Below, piece by piece: positions 1-11,700 of a DNA stretch of 60,496 bases. The notes under the pieces were generated by a model. That model was given only the letters and a program-made list of their open reading frames with translations, searched no databases and was not told the DNA's origin. A program made the translations under genes and the position numbers. The stretch spans positions 129,420-189,915 of the forward strand of contig CAJNDS010000240.1 of NCBI GenBank assembly GCA_905221605.1, written 5' to 3'. How positions within the stretch are numbered: position 1 is the first letter of the stretch; every line of letters begins with the position of its first letter. This stretch comes from Symbiodinium natans (taxonomy: Eukaryota; Sar; Dinophyceae; Suessiales; Symbiodiniaceae).

Positions 1-217
1 CCGAAGCAGCTAAAGTTACAATTTTTGCCAGGGTTCCAAGTTCAGTGGAGGTTCAGTATGATTCCTAAGAATCAGAAGCAGCTAAAGTTATAGCTTTTCG
101 CCAGGGTCCCATAAGTTCAGTAGAGGTTCAATTTCAGAGTCCTAAGAATTGGAAGCAGCTCAAGTTACAATTGTTGCAAAAAGGGTTCCCCAAGTTCAGC
201 AGAGGCTCAATATCAGA
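1..217. repeat. Three imperfect tandem copies of a ~72-bp unit
   Basis: Units starting near 3, 74 and 149 share a GAAGCAGCTAAAGTTAC core, a run around GGGTTCC and a PuGAGGTTCA block. The copies drift by substitutions and small indels. The array ends where a coding-like stretch begins, so it may be intronic. No function is inferred. Confidence 0.7.
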
Positions 218-902
218 GGCGGCCGGTGGCGCGACGCGGTGCCGAAGTGCCTTGGACTTGGTGCAGGCCGCATACGACGTGGCCAAGCGCAGCCTTGCCT
301 TCCAGGAGCAGAAACCTGGCTTAGGGTTTAGGGTTTGGGGTTCAGGGTTTGGGGTTTGGGGTTTGGGGTTTGGGGTTTGGGGTTTAGCGTAGTAGAGTAG
401 TAGGTAACCGTTTAACCTTTTTGGGGTAATATAGTCCCCTTAAAACCCAAAGGTTAACCTCTAGTTCCCTCAGGTTACTGGACAACTAAGGAGAGCGTCA
501 GGCCAGTATGGCCAGTACACTCCTTACACCGGCTTCACTCCTGGCAGGCCCACGCCGCCACCAGCAACTGGCTTCTCGGGCTTCTCGGGCCCCTGGCATC
601 AAGGCCAAGCTTCCAGCCGTGCCCCCCCACAGTCCGCGAGCCCGGCAGCGCACACGGCGCACACGGGGTCGCAGCAGCGCAAGCCGATGTACAAACACGG
701 GGCGCCCCTGGCGCGCTGCGCGAATTTCGGATGCACGTATGCAGTCACCTGTGTTGCTTTTGGCGGGTTCTGCTGCAAGCGCTGCCACCAGGGCTTCGCG
801 CAGCGCACCACGCCGTCACCAGCGCACGGGCAATGCTGTGCCAGAGTCGACGGGCAAGGCTTGCAAAGGGCAAAGCCGGACGCCCCAGACAGACCTTTCT
901 GA
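215..902 (+). CDS. C-terminal fragment of an unrecognised host gene (two exons)
   Basis: Two coding-like blocks are separated by telomere-type repeats and an introner-like sequence. The first (about 215-312) encodes a helical stretch containing LDLVQAAYDVAKRSLAFQEQ. The second (about 491-902) encodes a Gly/Tyr/Pro-rich segment (QYGQYTPYTGFTPG), then a Cys-rich patch with CANFGC and CCKRC spacing, and ends at a TGA at 900-902. The Cys pairs could bind zinc. The 5' part lies outside the window or before 215. I do not recognise the family. Both blocks read well in one frame each, and the intervening 313-490 has the inverted-repeat intron signature seen in the J-domain gene, which supports a real spliced gene rather than chance frames. 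Confidence 0.5.
386..490 (+). repeat. Introner-like intron, family C (copy 1)
   Basis: This block is homologous to the first intron of the J-domain gene at 3149-3253. Shared pieces are GTAGG(T/A)AACC near the left end, TTTTGGGGTA in the middle, CCCAAAGGTT, and GTTACTGGACAACTAAG at the right end. The interior GTTTAACC...TTGGG and CCCAAAGGTTAAC blocks are inverted complements, so the intron can fold back. It sits between two coding-like blocks, as expected for an intron. Confidence 0.65.
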
Positions 903-1337
903 ACCCAGACCTGAAGAACCTAGAGCCTAGAGCCTAGACTGTCTTGTAGGCTATGACTCGAAACCCCCTTGTAGATTTCTTAGACGGGTTCTCAAGGTGT
1001 AAGTAAGCCCTGTACTCTGCTGAATGGCAGGAGGGGGGGCTTGAATCGGCCATGAGGCCTTCAGGACGAGTTATGAATTTTATCCACGAGCCAGTGCAGC
1101 CTGCTTGGTCTGCACGTGTCTTATTTGAAACCCTGAATTCATGACACAGATTCATGCGTGCACTGTAGTGCTTGAAAAGATGCCAAGATTTGCAGGGGTG
1201 CAGCTCAGTTGCTTCATCATGTGGAGCGGCGAGAGTTTGGGATTGTTAGGCTGATTCAGGTTGGTTTTGCTTGTGCAGTAGGTGGGAGTGTGTCACTGCT
1301 TGGGGTTGTCTGTATGAAGCTGACGAACCCGAAACTT

Positions 1338-1422
1338 GACTTATTCTTATTCTTATTCTTATTATTATTCTTATTCTTATTCTTATTCTTATTCTTATGC
1401 TTATTCTTATTCTTATTCTTGC
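1338..1422. repeat. TTCTTA hexamer microsatellite
   Basis: About 14 near-perfect copies of TTCTTA. One frame reads as a Leu/Phe polymer, which is an artefact of the repeat. Confidence 0.85.
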
Positions 1423-2443
1423 AGGCTCAACAGCAACAGGAGGCTGTAGACACCACAGCTTCTAGGATCTACATATGGCGTTGAATGCTTAGGGCTTCTA
1501 GCTGGGTTCTAGCTGCATGAACAACTCCACCGAATCGCCCAAGACTTTGCTGTGGCTTTGCAGGCGCGGCGTTCTGTTGGTTCCCACGCACGCGTAGCCC
1601 ACGCTCTGTCTGCAGCTTGATGTGACTTTTTACACCCAGACACAGCAAGACATACAGATCCGACAGTGAAAGTCCCATGCTTCGCGCCGTGTCATGCAGG
1701 ACTGGCGGGAAGTGGGGTTTAGGGTTTAGTGCTTATAAGGTGTATAGGGTTTATAGGGTTTAGGCTTTAGGGATTAGGGTCATGTTTAGGGTAGCTCCAT
1801 GTCGGTATTTCTGTTGTGCTGTGGCCACAACACAACAACCATCATTCCGGAGACGTTAACATTGGCTACCGCACTGGCTGACCCCGCAACTCCCCACAGT
1901 CAATGCCGCACACTGGGTTGCGGGCAGGGAATTTGGGAGAGGGTCTCTTCCACAAGGCTCCCCTGGTTCTGGAGGATTTCTGGGGGCACGGGCAGGTGAT
2001 TTCAAACGACGTTCAATGTTGGTTTAGGAAATGGGTTTAGGGTTTAGGCTCCTTTTGTCCGTGCTTAGAAAGGGTCAAAAGGAGATAAAAGCGACAAGCC
2101 CTGGTCTTCCGAGCAATGCCTGGACCATGAATAGACAAAGGAAGCCTTTTCATAGCGACTGAAGCGCTTTACAGCCCAAGCCACTGCCATTGCTTGCGCT
2201 GTCGCGGTTTCGGATACTATCGTGAAGAAGGTGCTGCTAGGCCCTAAGCCCTAAACCCTAAACCCTAAACCCCAAGTATCACTCACTGCAATCAGGACAT
2301 CGGGTATCCTCCTTCTGGCGAGAGGCTGGCCCGCGCTATGCCATGTGAAGCCCCAGCATGGACACATGACTTTGAGTTTAGGGTTTAGGGGTTGGGGGTT
2401 TAAGGTTTAGGTGTTGGGGTTTAGGGTTTAGGGTTTAGGGTTT

Positions 2444-2570
2444 ACTTGGAGGTTCGTGTGTAATTACCTGTAACCCCCAATTCCAAGTCCACTTATCACC
2501 TAATTCGAGGACTTCGGGGGCGTATAAGTACAGTTCTAATTGGTGTCATAAGTACCCTGAACCTCCAAGT
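2444..2570. repeat. MITE/introner-like element with 12-bp terminal inverted repeats
   Basis: ACTTGGAGGTTC at 2444-2455 is perfectly complementary to GAACCTCCAAGT at 2559-2570. The interior is unique AT-balanced sequence, and TTTAGGG-type repeats flank both sides. It resembles the inverted-repeat introns in nearby genes but no flanking exon is evident. Confidence 0.6.
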
Positions 2571-3046
2571 AGGGGTGTAGGGTTTAGGGTTTTGGGTTGA
2601 GGCGTGTTCTTGACTTGAGCAGATCTTCACCCCGGCACCCTGTAGTCTCATAGGCCTGGATGCAGAAGGGTTTAGGGTCAAGGGTTGTTCCGGAGGGTGC
2701 ATTTGTAGCACTCTCATGGAATTCGGTACCCCCAAACACCACTGTGTAGGAGCGTTTAGTACCTAATTCCAGAATGGTACTGCAAACGGACCCTCTGGAT
2801 TTTAGGGCCTAGAGGGGTTTGGGTTTCTGTCGTAATCGCTGAACCCCTAAACCCCAAAAGCGCTAAGGTGGCCATTCTGGCTCCAGCTGTACAAGGGGCA
2901 AGCCACTTTGCAATTGTATGTTTCATGCTTCTACGGAGAACAGAGCAATACCTTCTCTGTCAATGCAACTCGTGATGTGCTGATTAACGTCAGGTTCCTG
3001 GTCAGCAACATTCTCAGGAGTTTTCCGATGCCATTTTGGTGAGGCC

Positions 3047-3993
3047 ATGTGCGCTTTGTACAAAGCGCTGGGTGTTTCTCGTTCGGCATCCAAAGAAACC
3101 ATTCGCTTGGCATACCTGCGTCTAGCGAAGCAGCTGCATCCAGATGCTTAGTAGCAGAGTAGGAAACCTTTACAACCATTTTGGGGTATTCGAATCTCTA
3201 CAAAATCCCAAAGGTTGAGCTTTATAATTCAGTCAAGTTACTGGACAACTAAGGATGTCAACAAGGCAGCCGGGGCGGAAGAGAACTTCCAAAAGGTTCG
3301 GGGTGCCTACGAGGTTCTTTCCGACGAGAGCAAGCGTCGTGAGTACGACCGCCAGATTGCTCCTCGTCTGTCTTCTGGTTGGCTCTTTAGACTTTATAAC
3401 TTTTTGGGCTTCTATATATGGTTTCTAATAAGCTTTTCTGGGGGTGGTTCAGGAGACAGCTAAGGCTCCTCCCACAGATCAAAGGTCGGGAGCAGGCCCT
3501 CGGGTAACGGTCACATGGATGCACAGAACAAGAACTGGGCAGCCCGGAGCAAGTGGGACAAGCGGCAACTATATCCCCCTTGGGAATATTTTGACTTTTG
3601 TTTATACAAAACCTTGAGGATATCTGAATTTTTTTTAATTAAGAAGGTTCTAAGGGGAGTATAGGCAAGCCCTTCGGCTTTACGGAGGAGGCAGCATGGA
3701 GAGCCAGGCAAGAGTATGAGGAAATGCGCCAGCGGGCGCAGGAACAGCAGTTCTACGCCGAGTTCAATCAATATCGATACCGGCAAAGTCTTTTCGAGTC
3801 TCTACTCAGGTTCGTTCCCCTTCTGGTGCCTCTATGGTTTGTGGCAATGCTCTTCGGGCTTTACCGACGAAGTCGAGCGGTAGACCAGGGCAACCCAGCG
3901 GAGATGCTTTACTGGGACGAGTACGATCGAGCTTGGGCTCGTGATGCCTATGGCAAGTTTCATCGCCTGCCAGACCTGGACAGACAGCGCTAG
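3047..3993 (+). CDS. J-domain (DnaJ-like) protein with C-terminal membrane segment, four exons
   Basis: Exon 1 starts at ATG 3047 and encodes MCALYKALGVSRSASKETIR, running to the diagnostic HPD at about 3137-3145. Exon 2 (about 3254-3375) completes the J domain with FQKVRGAYEVLSDESKRREY. Exon 3 (about 3462-3570) is a polar linker with WAARSKWDKRQL. Exon 4 (about 3665-3993) has a Gln/Glu-rich helix, a hydrophobic span (LLRFVPLLVPLWFVAMLFGL) and a short tail ending at TAG 3991-3993. J-domain proteins stimulate Hsp70 ATPase through the HPD motif. The span suggests a membrane-anchored type III J-protein, and which membrane is not clear. The three introns (about 3149-3253, 3376-3461, 3569-3664) each match a repeated introner-like family found elsewhere in the window. 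Splice borders are good to a few bases. An upstream in-frame stop just before 3047 supports this start. Confidence 0.8.
3149..3253 (+). repeat. Introner-like intron, family C (copy 2), in the J-domain gene
   Basis: It interrupts the J domain right after HPDA and ends GTTACTGGACAACTAAG, the same right end as the copy at 386-490. The two copies align over almost their full length. Confidence 0.7.
3376..3461 (+). repeat. Introner-like intron, family D (copy 1), in the J-domain gene
   Basis: It starts GTTGGCTCTTTAGACTTTAT and ends near GGTTCAGGAGACAGCTAAG. It is homologous to the ankyrin-gene intron at about 57,560-57,680, which has GGCTCTTAGGACTTTATAAC and GGTTCAGAAGTCAGCCAAG. Two unrelated genes therefore share one intron sequence. 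Confidence 0.7.
3569..3664 (+). repeat. Introner-like intron, family B (copy 1), with terminal inverted repeats
   Basis: The left end CTATATCCCCCTT and right end AAGGGGAGTATAG are near-perfect inverted complements. The same sequence, including TTGGGAA(A)TATTTT and GAGGATAT, occurs in gene B at 22,425-22,525. Confidence 0.75.
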
Positions 3994-4996
3994 CATCGTC
4001 ACTCAGCATCGTGAAGGGAGTGGCTTCTAGGGTCCATGACTCCGGGTTTAGGGTTTAGGGTTTAGGGTGTAGGGTGGCTTGCAGAATCGGCAAGATCGGA
4101 TGGCGCGTCCTTCAAAAGTCGTTTCATTTGCTGTTACCTTCCGCTATCCTTCCATGCAAGTGTCGATCTGCAAAGCAGCAACCGACCATCGTACAGGCTC
4201 AGATGGCTGACTTGACCAGAGCTCTTCGAGTTTAGTCAACACGCCCGTTGTGCATCTACCCCCAGAATCTATTCTGCTCGAGCACTTGAAGGTCTCTCAC
4301 GTAAATCATTTTGGGTGTATGTCGCAAACCAGAGATCACGACGCTAGCTTTTGTACGACGCGTCATGAATGCAAAGTGTAGGGTTTAGGCGTCGGGTTCA
4401 AGGCATGCTTACAACTTAAGTTTAGGGGGGCCTGTTTGGACGCCCAGGAAACCACCCCACAAGCCCTTCTGCTGCACCAGGGTGTGCCGAGCTGGGGGAC
4501 GGCGCTCCCCAGGATGTTGCCCAGGCAAAGGGGAATAGAGTTTAGAGTTTAGGGGGGTTTGGGATCTTCAGGATCAGTGCAGGGCGGTCACGCTCCAATC
4601 AAACTCAGCATTGATGAGGACCCTTGAAGGCCCACAACCCTTATATCCCTAAAACCCCTCCAAGAAAAAAGCATGTCCGTGCATCTTGTTCTGCTTTGGC
4701 AAAAAAACAACCAAAAGCCCTAAAGATCCAATTCGTACTGTATCCCTAAACCCCAAAACCCGATCCCAAGTTGTGAGCGTCGAATCCCTATCCCTAAACC
4801 CTTAACCCTTAAACCCTTCCTTAAACCCTTAGACCCTTAAACCACTCTTAAACCCTTAAACCCCAACACCCCTAAACCCTTAAACCCTTAAACCACTCTT
4901 AAACCCTTAAACCCCTAAACTAAACCCTAAACCCTAAACCCTAAACCCTAAACCCTAAACCCTAAACCCTAAACCCTAAACCCTAAACCCTAAACC
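3994..4996. other. Host spacer; telomere-type repeats and a weak coding-like patch
   Basis: Most of this interval has no gene I can support. About 4440-4545 reads as a coding-like stretch (AQETTPQALLLHQGVP) and could be an isolated exon relic. From about 4790 the sequence becomes degenerate, then perfect, CCCTAAA repeats. Confidence 0.4.
4790..4996. repeat. Interstitial telomere-type array (CCCTAAA)n
   Basis: Degenerate CCCTTAAA units pass into about 11 perfect tandem CCCTAAA heptamers (about 4918-4994). This is the plant/dinoflagellate telomere unit in C-strand orientation. The array marks the left edge of duplication unit 1, and a matching array precedes unit 2 at about 15,750-15,945. Confidence 0.9.
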
Positions 4997-5019
4997 CCAT
5001 CCCTTCTTTTGGCATCAGG

Positions 5020-5109
5020 TCTTGCGCCACATCGTGCAAGCAGCGCAGCTTCCTGAGCCTGAGCTCAAGTCGGCGTTACGTGCGCAGAAAGTGCTGGAGG
5101 ATGCCTGTT
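5020..5109 (+). pseudogene. Isolated coding-like exon at the left of unit 1
   Basis: After an AG, about 30 codons read as a helical peptide with HIVQAAQLPEPELKSALRAQ, followed directly by GTTTAGGG repeats that look like an intron start. The unit-2 homologue (about 15,959-16,046) has lost bases and shifts frame, so the exon is decayed there. I do not recognise the family or the rest of its gene. Confidence 0.4.
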
Positions 5110-5768
5110 TAGGGTTTAGGGTTTAGGGTTTAGGATTTATAAAAAGGGTTTAGGGTTGAGGGTTTAGGGTTTAGGTTTAGGGTTTAGGGTTCCGTCACGT
5201 ACTTTGTTCCCCCCGATGCCACGCTACTCGGACCGTGCACAGCTATCAGCCCAAACAAGCCTTGACCCAGCATTTGGGGCACTCCGGGTTGTTGGGGGAG
5301 TTTTGGCATGGAAGTTGAGGTTAGAGAGCCTGCTTCAATTCCGGAGATCGCTTGTAACCCTAAACCCTAAACCCTAAACCCCAACAAGTAAACCCTAAGC
5401 CTAAACCCCTAGTAGGAAGCAGTTGATTGATACAGGAACGCATCGGCGCAGCGCAATCTCGACAGATGGATATTCCCACGCAACTTGTCGTCGAAACCCT
5501 ACACCCAAGTCATGACAGCCGTAGTCATAGCAAGAGTCATGAGAGCCTCGAAACCCTGAAGCCTAGCTCTAGCCTGGGCAGTTTAGGGTTTATTGTTTAG
5601 GGTTTAGGGTTTAGGGTTTCCGTGGTTTACACAACAGATGCAAATCTTGGTTCCCACGTGAAATAAATGGTTGTGACTATTTTGCTTTCAGAACTGAAAA
5701 CGACACTTCAACAAATATAGCCAGAGATTGCGTACGATGAACCACGTTTCACCCAGAGTGCCAGCGTG

Positions 5769-8700
5769 ATGGCACGCGCTGGCATGCCGCTCGCCTTGTT
5801 CTTCACGTTGTGCCTGCTTGGCAATGTTTCGTTTGTGTTGGCAGGACTGACATCATGGAACAACCTGACCTTGTCTAGCAGTCCCGAGAATCGGCGACTG
5901 CACAGTGCGGTCATGAATGATGCTGGTCGAATCTGGATTTTTGCTGGGATAGGCACAACTTCAGGCACTTTTTTCAACGACATCTGGTACATTGACACGC
6001 AGGTGGCAAATGCTACTTGGAACCAGCTTTCCGCAACAAATGCCCCCCTCGCTCGCAGCCAGCACGTCGCCGTACTTTCCAAAGAAGGACGCATGTGGAT
6101 GTTCGGTGGACAACGCGACAACGGATGGCTTAGAAGCGACCTCTGGTACATCGATGTGGAGGCCGCGTCGCCACAGTGGACGCAGGCCAGAGCTCACACC
6201 GGTGCGGGTTCGCGTAAAAGCCCGAGCGCCGTTCTGACTGCTTCGGGGAAGAGGATGTACCTCTTTGGTGGAGAGCAAGGCGGCGTGCACAACGACTTGC
6301 GCTATTTTGATTTGGAGGCGGCGTCCCCTGACTTCGTGACCGTCTCCCCAAACGGCACCTTGCCAACGGCGCGGACCTGGCACACGGCCGTCGTTGATGG
6401 GAATGACGTCATGTGGGTCTTTGGCGGCTCGAGCTCGGGGGGCTATCTTAACGATCTTTGGCGCATCGACCTTCAGGCTAGCAGCCCCACGTGGGAGGAG
6501 CTCACTCCGAGCGCAGGCCCTTCGGCCAGGCGCGATCACACCGCGGTCATATCGTCGACCGGGCGGATGGTGATTTTCGGCGGAACCGATGGTGTGAGGT
6601 TGAATGATGCATGGTACATCGACTTGCGCGCTACGAGCCTCGCCTGGACGCAACTGAATCCAGTCAGCACTGCTCCGCCAACTAGGAAGTTCCACAGATC
6701 CGTCTTAAGTTCGAAGGGGGAGATGTGGACCGTTGGAGGAGATACCGGCGAGCTGAGCGAGCTGTGGTACGCAGAGGCCCTTAGTCCAGAGTGGCTGGAA
6801 GTCTCCGCGACAGGCCCCGTGGGACGCTGGTCGGCCTCCGCCGTGCTCGATCCGTATTATCGGATGTGGGTGTGGGGTGGCTATGATGGCACGAGCTATT
6901 ACAGCGACTTGTGGTTTCTGCTAACCGAAGCTGAAAGTCCAAGCTGGTATCAAGTCTACCCATCAGGCAACATCTCCAGTCGAGAAGGGCACAGTGCAGT
7001 CATCTCATCGAGTGGGACAATGTGGGTCTTCGGGGGGAACGACAATGGCAGTCCATCGAGTTCTGTCTCCTCTATCAACTTGCAGGACAAGCTTCTTGGG
7101 GACCACATGAACCCTCAGATACCTTAACAGAAATAGAAATACATGAAAATACATATATACATATATATATATATACACCCCAATTTTCGGGCTCATCTGC
7201 AGGACAATTTTCAGTGGACGGACGTGTCCGTAGGAGGATCTATCTTTCCTCGGAGATACCATTCTGCCGTGCTCACGGAGGACGGAAATATGTGGATCTT
7301 TGGCGGGGATGATGGATTCGGGGTGGACCTCAATGACCTGGTGTACTACAACACCAACTCGGGCGGCTCGTGGACAAGCTCGGCTCCCTCGGGTACTCTT
7401 CCAACCGGTCGGCGTCAGCACATAGCCGTCGCCAACGAGACCATGAAGAAGATGTGGATCTTTGGCGGTTGTGCAGGCTCAACCCCAAGTTATATGAACG
7501 ACGTGTGGAGTATCGACTTGCAGGACACAACCAGCCTGTCCTGGACACAACTATCCGTGACCGGCACAATCAGTGGCCGTGCAGGTTCCACAGCCGTCAT
7601 AACCTCAAGCCTGCGGATCTGGATCTTCGGCGGGACCGATGGAAGTGTCTTGGATGACGTGTGGTTCATCGACCCCGAGGCAGAGAGTCCGTGGTGGGGG
7701 CAGGTGGTCCCTGTGCCCACGGCAGGGGCCCCCGTCGCCCGGCAGCTCGCCAGCGCTGTCTTGACAAGCCAGGGGGAGATCCTTGGCGCCAGTTATGAAC
7801 CCGAGCAGGGTTTGTGGTTCATGAGCCTTAAGAAGAATTATAGTAGTATAGGGTGTATGGCCACAATCTCAGGGTCCATTTGGCCCCCAAGGATGTGGAT
7901 GTTCGGCGGGGCAAATGGCACAAGTAATGGCACAAGTAATGGCACAAGTAATGGCACAAGTAATGGCACCGTTGCGTTGTCGGATGTGTGGCGACTGACC
8001 CCGCTGGCGGACGACCTATCAAGTACATCCACAACAACCAGCTCAAGCACGTCGATGTCCAGAACATCAAGCACATCAAGCACATCAGTCACAAACACGA
8101 CAACATCCACCACTGTCACGTACACGAGGACTATCACAACCACGACAACCGCCACTGTCACGCACACGGCCACGACAACAGCAACGACAACACCCACGAC
8201 AACAGCCACTGTCACGCGCACGAGCACGACAACAGCCACGACAACAGCCACTGTCACGCGCACGACCACGACAACAGCCACGACAACAACCACTACTGCC
8301 ACAACATTTCTGTCCAATACAAGCACAACCTTGACGACGACAACATTCTCTGGCACGTACACATCCGTCACGAACACCACCACGACGTCTACGGTTTCTA
8401 CTTCCGTTAGCTCAAGCGTTTCAAGCACCTTTTGGGTTTCAAGCACTGGATCAACCACATCGAGCTCATCACTCACCTCTACCTCCTCGAGCATCACCCA
8501 GAGCACCATCTCATCTTCAAGCTCAAGCATCAGTTCTGTGACCACTTCTTCGACATCGAGGACGTCCAGCAGCAGCAGCTCTATCAGCTCCACGACAACC
8601 TCCAGTACCTGGTCTATCTCCAGTACGTCAACTTCAACCATCAGCTCCATAACAAGTACAACCTCAAGTGCCACAAGTTCAAGCACCACTTCCACCACCT

Positions 8701-11700
8701 ACAGCTCAACCCTCTCCAGCACGAGCTCTTCCTCGCAGACGGTGTCCTCCACGACGACAACCTCTTCAAGCCACACAACGAGCAGCTCGACATCAACAAC
8801 TTCGACATCAAGGACGTCCACGAGCAGCAGCTCTATCAGCTCCACGACAACCTCCAGTACCTGGTCTGTCTCCAGTACGTCAACTTCAACCATCAGCTCC
8901 ACATCAAGCACAACCTCAAGTACCACGAGTTCAAGCACCACTTCCTCAACAAGAACTGCGACCTCAACCAGCTCAACCCTCTCCAGCACGAGCTCTTCCT
9001 CGCGGACGGTTTCCTCCACGACGACAACCTCTTCAAGCCACACAACGAGCAGCTCGACGTCAACAAGCAGCTCGACCACGTCTTCAACAACTACTTCCAC
9101 TTCGTCATCGTCCAGATCCAGCACTTCGAGCTCAAGCCGTACAGACACCAGCACATCCCTGACCTCCTCCAGCACCACTTCTTCAAGCACCACATCGACT
9201 TCCACATTGCTTGGATCAGTGGTGATCCCAAAGGAGTTCGAAGGGACGACGCAGGGCCAGGTGCTTGCACAGTCGCTGCAGACGGCCCTGGCTGCAGCTC
9301 TCCAGGAGGACCCTGTGCTTTCCGCAACCACACCTGCGGGCAACGTCACCGCGGTGAGGTTGGCGACGCCTGCGGCCACGGGCCCAACTGTGCTGCAGCT
9401 GAACCGCACACGCAACCCGGGTTCCCCACTCACCGTGGTGCTACCACCGGCCCTGATTCAGGACGTGTCTAGCGGAGGAAATGCGGTTCTGGTTGTCACA
9501 GAGGTGAAAGACGAAGTGGCAGGGACTTTGCCGCATGATGGGGCAGACGGCAAGGTCATGGTGAACTCCCCAATCATAGAGCTCTCCTTCGCCAAAGAAG
9601 CCAGTGGGGAGGTCGCCGTACTTGATATAGTCCGGAACAACGACACAATCGTGTTTGCCATGCTTGGCCGTCCGCCGGTCCCTGGTGAAAGCTGCGCCTT
9701 CTTCAATTCCAGCACGGGACTTTGGTCCAATGCTGGCGTGCAGCTCATGAGTAGCTTCGAGGTGGGCGGCGAAATCGTCGAGGCCTCTTGGTGCCGAACA
9801 TCGCACACCTCCATGTTTACCATTCTCGAGAGCGTCCCTTTTGACGTCCTTTATGAGACCGATACCAACAACATGAATGCCAGTGGCTACACTGTGGTGT
9901 TGGCTTTGGTGGCGGTCGTGTGGTGCATTGGCGGCACTGTGCTTTGCGTCCTTTGCCTGCGTCGGGTGAGACCGCCAAGCTCGGGGCGAGCAAAGCTGAT
10001 GTACGCTGGCGGAGGTGCGAAGCAAATGTCGTTTCAGTGCAGCAGGGTTATCACGGAACCAGTGGAGGGCGACACGACTCCAAAGCGTGGCAAGGCGCAG
10101 AAGGTGCTGGTGAAGTGGGACATCGAGCCGGAGGAGATGGTTGAAGACCTTGACAAGCTTCGCGGCTACCGGGGAGTGACAAGGGAGCTGGGCGGCCCCC
10201 AGCACGAGGTGGTCCAGATCAAGTCCGAAACATCTCACCTGTCCCGGGCTTCCGAACGCCTAATGACCCAGCGCTCCCTGCAGAATCTCGAAAACATCTT
10301 TGGGGGGCTTGATCCAGACGATGGAGAAGAAGAGCATCTAGGTAGGCCCTATAGGTAGATATTTCATCTTTTCACTTATATTGGCTTTAAGAGGATCATG
10401 CTTAGGGAACATTTTTTCAGAGGATTTTTTTATGGGCCATCCTAGGCATGAAGAGCAGAGTGAGCCATATGACCTGAGGGACCTGGCTGACAACGAAGAT
10501 CCCCTAATACCGGTTGATGTCGATGAGTTCTGCAGAGGAGGGCGCCCATTCGATGCCTACATGCACGGAGAGGAAGTGCTGTACCTGGGACCCGAGTTAC
10601 CTGCGGCTTACTACAAAGTACCCCTTGTTTAGTAGGTAGAACCCCTGAAAACTGTAGGTAAGCTGGGTCCCAGGTATTTCTCTTCTTCACAAAAACGCTT
10701 CATCCCGGCATTCATCGAGGGGCCTGGCCTATTTCCAGACGACGGCGGAGCGCCAACGTACAACGTCCTGGTCGGGGTCCGCTCACAGCTCCGAGAGCCT
10801 TGGGGGCAAAGTGAACCCCAAGATTGCGGGCACATACACCCTATACGACTGAGTTCCTCTAACGGTGCCCTATACTTCTCTTATCCTGCTAAAGTACCCG
10901 ATAGGATCATTCCGATTATAAGGTATTATGATCCCTAGTCCCCAAACCCTTTTGGGGTGGTTCCATTGGGGCCTCGAGGAGCACGTTCCTCTTCAACTTC
11001 TCCGGCCACCTTTGGCATTGGGCGCCCGCGTGGAGGTCTTCTCTGAGAACCTTGGACCAAATGAACCCTTAAAGGGTTGATGGATCATATACTGCCCGTT
11101 CTGGCAATCGAAGCACCTACGGCCCGAGGTTTCATCGGAGGAGTTGTAGCATAGTAGAGTATAGTATAGTATAGTAGAGTATAGAGTATAAATAATATAG
11201 TATAGTAGAGTATAGTAGAGTATAGTGTTGTATAGTATAGGGTTATGCGCATCACATGGCCCCCAAGGCAGAACCAGTGCTGGCTGCCGGGCCTGATCAG
11301 TGGAGCGCCAGTCCGGGCCATCATGCACTTGGCGACCTTCCAGGTGTCCTGGGCTCTCTTTACCCCGTTTAGGGTTTAGGGTTTAGGGTTTAGGGTTTAG
11401 GGTTTAGGGTTTAGGGCTTAGGGTTTAGGGTTTAGGGCCCCCCCCCCACATTATGGGGGGAACCGATGGAGGGGGGGTAGTGTGGTGGTTTGTTTTGAGG
11501 GGATTTCGTAAAGAAAGCCCCTAAACCCTAAAGCCTAAACCCTAAACCCTAAACCCGGGGTAGTATAGAGGGGGGGTCGTAAAGAAAACCCCTTCCAGGT
11601 GTCACTGGATACCCGGCAGGAGGCTCAGCATCGCCGTCTCTCGACCCGGCGGCTGTCTGTCACTGCGCACACGGCGCTGCCCGAGGATGGGTTTAGGCTT

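Larger units (their letters stand above)
903..3046. other. Host spacer without a recognisable gene
   Basis: This stretch holds a TTCTTA microsatellite (about 1340-1420), scattered TTTAGGG tracts (about 1710-1790, 2035-2045, 2389-2444, 2577-2590), a 127-bp inverted-repeat element at 2444-2570 and low-complexity sequence. Short open frames run through it, but none has a convincing amino-acid composition. Confidence 0.6.

Noticed and set aside
7838-9433. Antisense Val/Glu-rich open frames across the gene A stalk
   Set aside because: Same repeat artefact; no start context or conserved flank.
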